A stretch of 64,000 nucleotides of DNA. Origin: Paenibacillus beijingensis. GTDB lineage: Bacteria; Bacillota; Bacilli; Paenibacillales; Paenibacillaceae. Below, piece after piece: positions 1-7,509 of this stretch. Location: the NCBI RefSeq assembly GCF_000961095.1, contig NZ_CP011058.1, forward strand, positions 620,001 to 684,000, read 5' to 3'. How positions within the stretch are numbered: the stretch's first letter is position 1; each line of letters starts with the position of its first letter. Made by a program: the position numbers and the translations under genes. The notes under the pieces were generated by a model. It was not told the origin of the DNA, made no database searches, and worked only from the letters and a program-made list of their open reading frames with translations.

Positions 1-364
1 GCCAAAGCAGCTCAAGCAGACAATGGTCCTCTTTGGATACAAAGATGGCAAGGCGTTTCTTGCGGCTGGCGCGGAACGTATGCCATTTCATTTCGAAGCG
101 GTCGGCTACGCGCGTAAAATCTTCCTGCAGCACCGGCAGTTCTTTTTCCATATCGTTCAAGTCAAATTCAAAGCGTATAAAAAACATGCCGCCTTCCGGG
201 TCCATCGTGTACTGGTCGGATTGAACGATATTGGCTCCGTGCTCATACAAAAAATGGGAAACGGCAGCTACAATGCCCGGGCGGTCCGGACAGGAGATGA
301 GCATGCGCGCCCTGTTGTTCGAAATTATCGGATTGTGAAGTGCATGTTGAGGTTTGGATTGCAT
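1..364 (-). CDS. purU: Formyltetrahydrofolate deformylase, N-terminal part (cut by window start)
   Basis: PurU hydrolyses 10-formyl-tetrahydrofolate to formate and tetrahydrofolate, balancing one-carbon pools and feeding formate to purine synthesis. The visible 121 residues carry the N-terminal ACT regulatory domain: an RARMLISCPDRPGIVAAVSHFL stretch, then GANIVQSDQYTMDPEGGMFFIR. After it, RKKRLAIFVSKEDHCLLELLW opens the formyltransferase-fold domain before the window ends. The start is the ATG at 364, preceded by a GGAAG-type ribosome binding site. The catalytic domain lies outside the window, so its integrity cannot be judged. The ACT domain followed by the KxxAIFVSK hinge is characteristic of PurU and separates it from PurN, which has no ACT domain. 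Confidence 0.9.
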   Translation of the reverse strand, partial: MQSKPQHALHNPIISNNRARMLISCPDRPGIVAAVSHFLYEHGANIVQSDQYTMDPEGGMFFIRFEFDLNDMEKELPVLQEDFTRVADRFEMKWHTFRASRKKRLAIFVSKEDHCLLELLW

Positions 365-419
365 AAAAAAGTTTCTTCCTTCCATCAATTTTAATAAAGC
401 CGCGTGCGTCCTGCGCGAA

Positions 420-1547
420 TTACGCGTTAACGAGCAGCTGCTTTCCTGCAAACCAGCCGGTAATCCGCTGGTTGATTTCTTCCTCGGTCAGATCGGGAAG
501 AACCTGATGCTCCATGACCAAATCGTACAGGCGGTCCATCGGCTCGCGCGGGTCGGCTTTTTTCGCTTTGGCGTCGTTTTTAAGCACATCCCATACCGAC
601 AGCACAAACGTGCGCGGGTCAATGTCCTGTTTTCCGAAAAAGTGGTGCAGACGTTCGATCCCGTCAAAAAATTGATCGCCGAACCGATCCATCGCGTCGC
701 CGCGCAGCAGCGCGATCTCCGCTTCATACATCGGACGCTGATTTTTAGCGTCTTTGCCGATCCACGGCGTTTCCAGAATGAACGGCCGTCCTGCCAGCGC
801 TTCGTGATGCACGACCGCGTTGATCGTCTCAAAGCCGAGCCAGCCCGCTCCTACCGGCGCATGGCGGTCTTTGGCGGCGCCGCGCGGATTTTTCGTATCG
901 TTGATATGGACGACCGCGACGCGATCAAGGCCGACGATCCGGTCGAACTGCTCGAGCACCCCGTCCAGGTCGCCGATCAGATCGTAGCCGGCGTCGTTCA
1001 TGTGACACGTATCCATGCAGACGGTCAGCCGCTCGTTTTTGTGCACCTTGTCCATAATGACGGCAATCTCTTCGAAGGTGCGACCGATTTCCGTCCCTTT
1101 GCCCGCCATCGTTTCCAGCGCGATGTTCACGTCCGTTTCGCCGACGCCGTCCAGCACCTCGTTAAGCCCTTCGGCAATCCGGTTAATGCCGAACTCCGCG
1201 TCTTTTTCCGTATAGGCGCCGGGATGCAGCACGATGTTTCGTACCCCGATCGCATGCGTGCGGCGGATTTCCTCCTGCAAAAATCGGACCGCCAGTTCAT
1301 AGGTATCTTCTTTATAAGAACCGAGGTTGATAATATAAGGCGCGTGAACGACGATTTCGTCGATGCCCGCTTGTACCATCAATTCCCGGCCTTCTTCGAT
1401 ATATAAGGTTTCCACCGGCTTGCGGCGGGTATTTTGCGGCGCGCCGGTATAGATCATGAATGAGCTGGAGCCGTATGAGACCGCCTCCTTCGCCGCCGTA
1501 AGCAGCCCTTTATCGCTGAAAGATACGTGAGAGCCGATTTTTAACAT
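420..1547 (-). CDS. nfo: Endonuclease IV (AP endonuclease) with long C-terminal extension
   Basis: This is a TIM-barrel AP endonuclease of the Nfo family, which cleaves 5' of abasic sites in base excision repair. It opens with KIGSHVSFSDKG and shows the expected metal ligands in order: VLHPGAYTEK, ALETMAGKGTEIG, VCMDTCHMNDAGYD and VVHINDTKNPRGAAKDRHAPVG. The match to the family covers about the first 280 residues. The remaining roughly 95 residues, rich in charged and aromatic residues (from about ALLRGDAMDRFGDQ to the end), lie beyond the usual Nfo length of 280-300. I do not recognise this extension. The start is the ATG at 1547, with GGGGCG upstream. The gene ends 55 bp before purU on the same strand, so the two could be cotranscribed. 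Confidence 0.9.
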   Translation of the reverse strand: MLKIGSHVSFSDKGLLTAAKEAVSYGSSSFMIYTGAPQNTRRKPVETLYIEEGRELMVQAGIDEIVVHAPYIINLGSYKEDTYELAVRFLQEEIRRTHAIGVRNIVLHPGAYTEKDAEFGINRIAEGLNEVLDGVGETDVNIALETMAGKGTEIGRTFEEIAVIMDKVHKNERLTVCMDTCHMNDAGYDLIGDLDGVLEQFDRIVGLDRVAVVHINDTKNPRGAAKDRHAPVGAGWLGFETINAVVHHEALAGRPFILETPWIGKDAKNQRPMYEAEIALLRGDAMDRFGDQFFDGIERLHHFFGKQDIDPRTFVLSVWDVLKNDAKAKKADPREPMDRLYDLVMEHQVLPDLTEEEINQRITGWFAGKQLLVNA

Positions 1548-1664
1548 GGCTTATCGCCCCTTCCTGATTATCACTCCTATTTTACAGGGAATGTTCAAAT
1601 AAATCTAGGAATGGACTATAATTTACATTGATAAGGTTACCAATAATCAAGAGGTGAAGACGCG

Positions 1665-2096
1665 ATGGCCTCCAATTGGTTTATGTATTTCATCCTGTTT
1701 TGGGCGATTGTGCTTGCAGGCTTCATGGCGATCGGCGGATTTTTCATGTTCCGCAAGTTTTTGAAAGTGCTTCCCAAGAAGGACGGCAAGTCGAAGCTCG
1801 ATTGGCAAAACTATTGGGTGGAAGAGAGCCGCAGCTTGTGGACGGATGAATCCAGACGATTCTTAAGTTTGCTCGTCTCGCCGGTACCGGGACCGTTCCG
1901 CGACATCGCCAAACATTCCATCGCAGCCCGGATCGGCCAGATCGCCATCGAAAGCGGGGCTTCGGAAGTAACGCGGGAGCACTGCATCGAAGGGTACATT
2001 AAAGCGACGCCCAAACGGGACTATCGCAGCCTCATTCATTTTTTGGAGAAACAAGGGATCGACTACTCGCCGTATAAAAATATTTTAAAAAAGTAG
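1665..2096 (+). CDS. YneK-like DUF2621 family membrane protein
   Basis: The product has 143 residues. The N-terminal 30 residues form one clear membrane segment (WFMYFILFWAIVLAGFMAIG), followed by a basic stretch and a soluble domain. That domain includes VSPVPGPFRDIAKHSIAARI and ends with a helical part where a GASEVTREHCIEGYIKATPKRDY stretch resembles the small PCP_red-type helical module. It looks like B. subtilis YneK (DUF2621), whose function is unknown. The start is the ATG at 1665, after a clear GAGGTGA ribosome binding site. It is transcribed divergently from nfo; the 117-bp gap between them probably carries both promoters. Confidence 0.7.
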   Translation: MASNWFMYFILFWAIVLAGFMAIGGFFMFRKFLKVLPKKDGKSKLDWQNYWVEESRSLWTDESRRFLSLLVSPVPGPFRDIAKHSIAARIGQIAIESGASEVTREHCIEGYIKATPKRDYRSLIHFLEKQGIDYSPYKNILKK

Positions 2097-2247
2097 CATG
2101 CTCTCTGAGACTCGGGAAATACCGGACGAGTTTCGTCTTTCAACTTCATCAATACGCCTTATTCGAGTTAACCGTTCGCCTGCCGGGCGGGATTGAACGG
2201 AAACCTTCGCGGGTAAACTTTCGTTATAGTAAGCGGAGGTGGTTTTC

Positions 2248-2805
2248 ATGAAGACCAAACATATCATTTCATTTAATAGCAACGAATCAAGCAGAACCCG
2301 CCTGAGGTGGCCGGCTTTCGTCGCCGCTGCAGTGCTTGCCGCTTCGTTGCTTCTCTCAGGATGCAGTTCCGGCAACGATTCCGCTTCCAGCGGCAATGCC
2401 GATCCTGCTCCAAGCACAAACAATTCCAGTGCTCCCGGCAGCGGCAATACGTCCGAACCGGGTTCGGGCAATACGCCGGGTTCGGATAATCAGTCCGATT
2501 CAGGCGGCAATCAGGGGACAGGTACGGACGAGCCGGACAAATCCGGCACGAATCCACCGGAGCAATCGTCCGAAATGACCGGAAAAGGGACGTTTCATGG
2601 GCTGGCGGACAGTCACTCCGTTGAGCTGGAAACGGCGAACGGAACGGAAGTTTTCCAGTTCGATGAAACACTTGCCGATCAGTTGAACGGTATTACGGAA
2701 GGATCTTCTATTACTTACACCTATATTACGAAAAATGTGGACGCCGGCGAAGGCAAAACAATCCGGCAGCTATGGCTGACCGGCGTTGACGCTTCAAGTA
2801 AATAA
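2248..2805 (+). CDS. Secreted lipoprotein with Ser/Gly/Asn/Pro-rich linker
   Basis: This is a 185-residue predicted lipoprotein. After a basic N-terminus comes a hydrophobic segment (WPAFVAAAVLAASLLLSGC) with an LLSGC lipobox; the Cys would be lipidated and anchored to the outer face of the membrane. About 65 residues of low-complexity Gly/Ser/Asn/Pro/Asp linker follow. The C-terminal domain of about 80 residues (GKGTFHGLADSHSVELET to the end) is beta-rich. I do not recognise it as a named family. GGAGG at 2235-2239 sits 8 nt before the ATG at 2248. A GTG nine bases upstream overlaps that ribosome binding site and is unlikely to be used. No operon partner is evident. Confidence 0.7.
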   Translation: MKTKHIISFNSNESSRTRLRWPAFVAAAVLAASLLLSGCSSGNDSASSGNADPAPSTNNSSAPGSGNTSEPGSGNTPGSDNQSDSGGNQGTGTDEPDKSGTNPPEQSSEMTGKGTFHGLADSHSVELETANGTEVFQFDETLADQLNGITEGSSITYTYITKNVDAGEGKTIRQLWLTGVDASSK

Positions 2806-2825
2806 GCGGTTAATTAAGTTCTGAA

Positions 2826-2915
2826 TGAACACGATCTGCAATTAGCTGAGTTTGAACTGTAATGAGCCGGGTAGTTTATCATTGCGTCGAGTTCGCTCTG
2901 TAATCAGTCGATTTT
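2826..2915. repeat. Degenerate short direct repeats in intergenic DNA
   Basis: The gap before the epimerase gene holds three imperfect copies of a motif like CTGYAATNAGYYGRGTTT (near 2836, 2859 and 2899). They are too diverged to suggest a function and look like ordinary intergenic repeat debris. Confidence 0.3.
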
Positions 2916-2964
2916 CAATGTGTCGGGCATTGGTGTTGCGAATAGTAGGAGCGTGAAGCCGTAT

Positions 2965-3873
2965 ATGAAAATTGCTGTGGCAGGCGGTACCGGTTTTGTA
3001 GGAAAAGCTCTGGTCAGCGCTTTGACTGACCGCGGCGACGAAGTGTGGGTTATTTCCAGAAAGGAACAACGGCAGTCCGAAGCTGCCGCAGCGGTGCGGC
3101 GGATCACCTGGGAGCAGCTGGAATCGGATCCCTTGCTGCTAAAAGGAATTGACGGCATTGTAAATCTGGCAGGCGAAACGATTAACCAGCGCTGGACGGA
3201 CGGCGCCAAGCAGCGGATTCTGCATTCGCGTCTGACGGCCGCCCAGCGGTTAGCCCGTATGGCCGATGCGCTTCCCGAACCGCCGCAGGTACTTGTCAAT
3301 GCATCGGCGACAGCGCTGTACGGCAATTCGCTGTCGGAAACTTTCGATGAGGACAGTCCCGTCTCGGACGGAGACGGGGATTTTCTTTCCTCGGTTGTAA
3401 GGCAGTGGGAACAGGCCGCAATGTCCATCCGCGCCCGCCGCAGCGTGCTGCTGCGGGTCGGAATCGTAGTCGGAATGAACGGCGGCGCTCTCCCCCAAAT
3501 GCTGCTTCCATTCCGACTATTTGCCGGAGGCCCCGTCGGCAGCGGCAAGCAGTGGATGTCCTGGATTCATCTCGATGATATGGTGCGGCTCCTATTGTTC
3601 AGTCTGGACAACAGCAGCATAAGCGGACCGGTTAACGCCACTTCGCCCGATCCCGTCCGAAACGAAGATTTCGGGCGGGCGATTGCAGCATCGCTCGGAA
3701 AGCCGTTTTGGCTGCCTGTTCCAGCCTTTATGCTGAAGCTGTTGTTCGGCGAACTCGCCGTACTGCTGCTGGAAGGTCAGCGTGCAGTACCGAAAAAAGC
3801 GCTGGCCGCAGGTTTTACTTACCGTTACGGAACCATCCAAGCCGCAATGGACCATCTGCTCCGCTCCCATTAA
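2965..3873 (+). CDS. TIGR01777-family NAD(P)-dependent epimerase (SDR39U1/YfhF type)
   Basis: The 302-residue extended SDR protein begins MKIAVAGGTGFVGKAL, with the GGTGFVG nucleotide-binding loop. It continues with INLAGE-like IVNLAGETI and a RWTDGAKQRILHSR segment, both typical of the TIGR01777 family (E. coli YfcH, B. subtilis YfhF). The substrate of this family is not established. The C-terminal DUF1731-like part is present (ASLGKPFWLPVPAFMLKLLFGE, then RAVPKKALAAGF). The chosen start is the ATG at 2965 with AGGAG at 2947-2951; an upstream GTG at 2920 lacks a good ribosome binding site. It is the last host-like gene before the AT-rich island. Confidence 0.85.
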   Translation: MKIAVAGGTGFVGKALVSALTDRGDEVWVISRKEQRQSEAAAAVRRITWEQLESDPLLLKGIDGIVNLAGETINQRWTDGAKQRILHSRLTAAQRLARMADALPEPPQVLVNASATALYGNSLSETFDEDSPVSDGDGDFLSSVVRQWEQAAMSIRARRSVLLRVGIVVGMNGGALPQMLLPFRLFAGGPVGSGKQWMSWIHLDDMVRLLLFSLDNSSISGPVNATSPDPVRNEDFGRAIAASLGKPFWLPVPAFMLKLLFGELAVLLLEGQRAVPKKALAAGFTYRYGTIQAAMDHLLRSH

Positions 3874-3966
3874 GCGCTAGATAACTGTAAATTCATAGGC
3901 GACTAATGTATCACTGCCATTGCAAATTTCAAACAACTTGTTTGGGAAATCAGAAAAAAAGCTATC

Positions 3967-3994
3967 TTGATATTCCAGTGATATTCTGTAAAAT
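3967..3994 (+). promoter_or_regulatory. Sigma-A type promoter of the reverse-transcriptase ncRNA
   Basis: TTGATA at 3967-3972 and TAAAAT at 3989-3994 are separated by 16 bp. This places a transcription start near 4001, just before the first hairpin of the ncRNA. It is the best promoter match in the 290-bp gap between the epimerase and the reverse transcriptase. Confidence 0.6.
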
Positions 3995-4000
3995 AGAGTT

Positions 4001-4155
4001 ATGTCTCTAGGAGACAAACGGTAGCCCCTTCAAGCTAATAAATTATTATTAGTTTTGCAAGATTGGTTTTCAAAAACCTTCTTAAGTGAGAACTTATTTT
4101 TAAGTGGTTGGCATCCGTGAAATTCCCGCTGTGTCAGCGGGAATTTTGTTTTAGG
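4001..4155 (+). ncRNA. Structured ncRNA upstream of the reverse transcriptase
   Basis: About 150 nt lie between the promoter and the RT start codon and can fold into an ordered set of helices. (1) A 5' hairpin pairs 4002-4007 (TGTCTC) with 4011-4016. (2) A closing stem pairs ACGG 4018-4021 and GCC 4024-4026 with GGC 4110-4112 and CCGT 4115-4118, with a 2x2 internal loop. (3) Inside it, an A/T-rich hairpin pairs 4035-4041 with 4046-4052, followed by a GGTTT/AAACC hairpin (about 4065-4078) and a TAAGT-GAGA-ACTTA hairpin with a GNRA loop (about 4083-4096). (4) A perfect 12-bp stem pairs 4120-4131 with 4135-4146, followed by a T-rich tail, forming an intrinsic terminator. An RNA with its own promoter and terminator directly in front of an RT is the layout of retrons and DRT systems. 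Clear retron a1/a2 end repeats were not seen. Confidence 0.65.
4120..4154 (+). terminator. Intrinsic terminator ending the ncRNA, just before the RT gene
   Basis: A 12-bp perfect stem (AAATTCCCGCTG with its complement) has a TGT loop and is followed by TTGTTTT. It lies only about 10 nt upstream of the RT ribosome binding site. Most transcripts should therefore end as free ncRNA, with RT mRNA made by read-through. Confidence 0.75.
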
Positions 4156-4165
4156 GGGAAACTAT

Positions 4166-5662
4166 ATGTTAGAAAAAGTCCTGACGCAAATGATTGAACA
4201 TGAATGTAATAAGCTAGCGGAGAGATATCACAATTATCATAACGGGGTCGAATTTGAACATCAAAGGAATAAAAGACGGATAAAGAACCCGCCTAAAAAA
4301 GAAATCAATGTCCCTGAGTACTGGAATCAAGATAAGAAGTTTAACCCTTTTTATGTGAAAAAGCATAGTACTCAAATTGCAAAATCATTAGCAAAAAAAC
4401 TTGAAAATGGTACATACGAGCCTTTTCCGCCTTATGTAATGTTTGTCGATAAAAAAGATGGTGGAAAGCGTGAGATTGTAGTATATCAAATACCTGACGC
4501 CGTAGTATCAACGTATATATACCAGAGACTAATGGCTAAGAACAAACATCGTTTTAGCCCCACGTCATACGCTTATAGAAATGATAGAAATGTCCACTTT
4601 GCCATTCAAGACATTGCAATTGAACTAAAAAACCATCCGCGGGTTTTCGTTGCAGAATTTGATTTTAGAAATTTTTTTGGTTCGATATCTCACGAGTATT
4701 TGTATGAGCAACTTGACAAAAACGGATTTTTGGTTAACTCATTTGAAAGAAATGTCATCAGCAAATTCGTACAACAAAATGAAGAAGGTGTACCGCAGGG
4801 CACATCAATTTCTCTATTTTTGGCTAATCTAGCTTGCTGGAGATTAGACAGAATGTTGGAAGATGCGGGTCTCAGATTCGCCAGATATGCGGATGATACA
4901 GTAATATGGTCAAACAGTTACGAGAAAATAAATAAGTCATATGAAATAATATATAAATTCTCAGTAGATACAGGGATAGAAATTAACTTTAATAAATCTG
5001 ATGGAATAAGTCTACTTTGCCATGAGGGTATGCCAGCCGAGTTTGGGAAAACAAAAAATCATATCGAGTTTTTGGGGTACAAACTCTCTGGAAATAAAAC
5101 AAGCATAAAAGAAGCGTCTACCTTAAAAATTAAACAACAGATAAGTTATTTATTATATCGAAATTTGCTGCAACCGATAAAACCAACTGTTCTAAAAGCC
5201 GTAACAATCCCTAACAATAATGAAGATCCAGCATTTGTCACAGCCATAATGCAAATCAGAAGGTATCTTTATGGGAAACTTAATGATCAAATGCTTAGAT
5301 TATTTTTAACTGGTCACTACAAACGCTTAACTTTTAAAGGGATCATGAGTTTCTATCCACTCATTAATGATGAAGAACAGTTAAAACAGTTAGATGGATG
5401 GTTAGTAGCAACAATTCTGAACACATTAAAGTTGAGAGAGAAAATATTGGTTTCTAGAGGATATAATGTATCGGGACAATTTCCTTTTAATATGAACAAA
5501 GATAACCTTGTAGAAGTATGTAGAAAAGCTAGTGTTAAGGGAAAAGTAGGGTTGATACAAATACCGAGTTTTATGAGGATTTACAAAGCTATGCAGCAAG
5601 GTATTGAAAATGATGGTATTGAATTCACCATGAATCCCAAATCAAATACCTACAACTATTAA
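4166..5662 (+). CDS. Reverse transcriptase, defence-associated (DRT/UG-like)
   Basis: This 498-residue RNA-directed DNA polymerase has all core motifs. FDFRNFFGSIS carries the first catalytic Asp at 166, VPQGTSIS is at 209-216, RYADD is at 240-244 with the catalytic Asp pair, and HIEFLGYKLSG is at 299-309. Downstream is an about 180-residue helical C-terminal region with RRYLYGKLND, FKGIMSFYPL and LDGWL. No maturase (X), HNH endonuclease, protease or DGR-type domain is present, so a group II intron is unlikely; I could not find a clear retron-type C-terminal signature either. The single-domain layout behind an ncRNA best fits the DRT groups of 'unknown group' RTs (DRT2- or DRT9-like), but I cannot assign the group. 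AGGGGG at 4153-4158 precedes the ATG. The gene is AT-rich against the host and convergent with the Gabija-like pair. Confidence 0.85.
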   Translation: MLEKVLTQMIEHECNKLAERYHNYHNGVEFEHQRNKRRIKNPPKKEINVPEYWNQDKKFNPFYVKKHSTQIAKSLAKKLENGTYEPFPPYVMFVDKKDGGKREIVVYQIPDAVVSTYIYQRLMAKNKHRFSPTSYAYRNDRNVHFAIQDIAIELKNHPRVFVAEFDFRNFFGSISHEYLYEQLDKNGFLVNSFERNVISKFVQQNEEGVPQGTSISLFLANLACWRLDRMLEDAGLRFARYADDTVIWSNSYEKINKSYEIIYKFSVDTGIEINFNKSDGISLLCHEGMPAEFGKTKNHIEFLGYKLSGNKTSIKEASTLKIKQQISYLLYRNLLQPIKPTVLKAVTIPNNNEDPAFVTAIMQIRRYLYGKLNDQMLRLFLTGHYKRLTFKGIMSFYPLINDEEQLKQLDGWLVATILNTLKLREKILVSRGYNVSGQFPFNMNKDNLVEVCRKASVKGKVGLIQIPSFMRIYKAMQQGIENDGIEFTMNPKSNTYNY

Positions 5663-5678
5663 CAAGGAATAATTAAGA

Positions 5679-5728
5679 AAACCATCCATAAATCCGACCA
5701 TTTTTAAGTCGTTTTCTGGATGGTTTTT
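5679..5728. terminator. Bidirectional terminator between RT and helicase genes
   Basis: An outer stem pairs 5679-5688 with 5717-5726 (AAACCATCCA / TGGATGGTTT), with an inner CGAC/GTCG stem and a T-run on the plus strand. It separates two convergent genes, with A-rich flanks serving the other direction. Confidence 0.75.
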
Positions 5729-5745
5729 TTCATTTTATTATTATT

Positions 5746-7509
5746 TCAAACACTGCGCTCTGAAAAAACCTCTACCAAGTGTCGATTAGGAAAAAGAGGA
5801 GTGCCTCTTGTAGTCCTCCTCCCGCTTTCTGCAATCATATAAAGATTATTTTTGGCTCTTGATGAAATGACATAGAGCAGCTTTTTTGAGACTTCATTTT
5901 CATCAATATTGGAACTAAATATTTCATTCCAATGAGGAAGATAACCCCACAACATCCCAAATGCGATAACTGAATGATATTCTAGTCCTTTGCATTTGTA
6001 AGTACTTATGAACGAAACACCACCAGCTTTCGCAAAGCCGCTTTTGTAAACTGAAATGGAATCACCAGTACCATTTCGCGCTTGTTTCTTCAAACATTTT
6101 CTCTCAAATTCCTCAAGACTATCCTTAAATACTAGAGAAGTACTAAAGTCAACGCCAATCTTACTTCCGAAGAAGTTAAATCCTTCTTTCAAGAATTCTA
6201 TCCCAACTTGATTGTTCGATTTAAAGCTGTTAATAACCTTCAATATGCTTTTATTATTGAAGCTACTCTCAAAACTATTTGGTAATCGTTCAACAAGTAA
6301 ATCAAAAAGGATTTGGGCCCATTTCAACCGTACTAATATTTGATCAGGAGATGGCGATGATAATAATAAACGTGATAGGTGAAAAAAAATGTTATTATCG
6401 TCTCTACACAAAGGTGAAAGCCCCATTGCATTTAAGGGAACATCTGGTTCTATTTGCTTTATCCGTCTAGCAACATTAATTAAATCAAACCATCTTGGTG
6501 CAATTACTGCTATTTCACTGTAAGGCACTCTCTTGTTATGAATCTCCATTATGACTTTCAGAATGTGTTCTGGTAAAGACTCGACCGATATATCCGATCT
6601 AAATGATATTTCAGAGGGATTGTTTTTATTACTACCTCTGGCAATAATATTCTCCCCGAATAATTGAAAATCTCTATACTTATCTATTATTTCTTGTGTG
6701 GTCCTATAATTTCCATTAAGACTTTTTTCTTCAATGTTATAACCACCTATAGAACTTTCGAGTTCATGCTTTGTTTTTGCGACCCCACCTAACGTATTAT
6801 AAATACCTTGGTTCGGATCCCCGACAAATAAAATTTTGGTATGATTATTTCTTGCCTTTATAATTTCACCAATTATGAGGTATTGTAACTCCTGCGTATC
6901 TTGGTATTCGTCGACTAGTATCCATTTAAATATTTGAGATAAGTTTCTCGCTACAGACTTTCTCTCTAATAGAATTTTGAATGAATAAAATAATACCAAA
7001 TCAAAATCAATTAGTTTAGCTTCCTTTAGTCTATTGTCATACTCCTTTAACACTCCTTCAGACCCTGTAGTAATTTCCACGAAGTTTCCGTCTGCCCCAC
7101 GACGAGTGTTCACATTTTCTCGAAAGTTATGCTTCTGCTTTATCTCGTCTAATATTTCCATTGCATCATCTTCATCAATCAATTTGTATCCAAATCGTAA
7201 CTCATCAATAAATAAAGAGAAAGGTTTTAGTATCCAATTTGTACAAAGAGAATGGATTGTACCTCCCCAATAAAAACTATCATCAAAACAGTTTTCATTT
7301 ACACGTAGTCCTATTTCGTCCGCGGCCAGATTGGTATAGGTAATAGCTGCAATCTTTTCATTTTTCTTTAACTTTGCACCCTCATAAATTAACTTTGCTA
7401 CCAGGGTTCGTGTTTTGCCACTACCAGGACAAGCTATAACAAGAGAATTATTTTCATATTCAACAATTTCTCTCTGCTCACTATTTAAAAATTCAATCAG
7501 AATTCTCAC
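5746..7509 (-). CDS. gajB: UvrD/Rep-like superfamily 1 helicase (GajB-like)
   Basis: The 587-residue SF1A helicase has every core motif: ACPGSGKT (Walker A, about residues 26-33), AAITYTNLAADEI (Ia), ILVDEYQDTQEL (Walker B), LFVGDPNQGIY (III), LNGNYRTTQEI (IV), FISTYKCKGLEYHSV (V) and LLYVISSRAKNNLYM (VI). It overlaps the 3' end of the OLD-family gene by 17 bp, so translation is likely coupled. A UvrD-like helicase directly after an OLD nuclease is the Gabija arrangement (GajA-GajB), where GajB senses or processes DNA ends and relieves GajA inhibition during phage infection. It is longer than the B. cereus GajB (about 494 residues), so it is called Gabija-like. AT-rich codon use matches the rest of the island. 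Confidence 0.85.
   Translation of the reverse strand: MRILIEFLNSEQREIVEYENNSLVIACPGSGKTRTLVAKLIYEGAKLKKNEKIAAITYTNLAADEIGLRVNENCFDDSFYWGGTIHSLCTNWILKPFSLFIDELRFGYKLIDEDDAMEILDEIKQKHNFRENVNTRRGADGNFVEITTGSEGVLKEYDNRLKEAKLIDFDLVLFYSFKILLERKSVARNLSQIFKWILVDEYQDTQELQYLIIGEIIKARNNHTKILFVGDPNQGIYNTLGGVAKTKHELESSIGGYNIEEKSLNGNYRTTQEIIDKYRDFQLFGENIIARGSNKNNPSEISFRSDISVESLPEHILKVIMEIHNKRVPYSEIAVIAPRWFDLINVARRIKQIEPDVPLNAMGLSPLCRDDNNIFFHLSRLLLSSPSPDQILVRLKWAQILFDLLVERLPNSFESSFNNKSILKVINSFKSNNQVGIEFLKEGFNFFGSKIGVDFSTSLVFKDSLEEFERKCLKKQARNGTGDSISVYKSGFAKAGGVSFISTYKCKGLEYHSVIAFGMLWGYLPHWNEIFSSNIDENEVSKKLLYVISSRAKNNLYMIAESGRRTTRGTPLFPNRHLVEVFSERSV

Noticed and set aside
354..1406. 350-residue open frame on the plus strand
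   Set aside because: Antisense of the endonuclease IV gene, which has full family motifs.
4001..4155. Classic retron msr-msd
   Set aside because: No a1/a2 end repeats or branching-G context could be recognised, and the RT shows no clear retron C-terminal signature; a DRT-type RNA fits better.
4166..5662. Group II intron maturase
   Set aside because: No X/maturase or endonuclease domain, and no intron domain V-like structure downstream.
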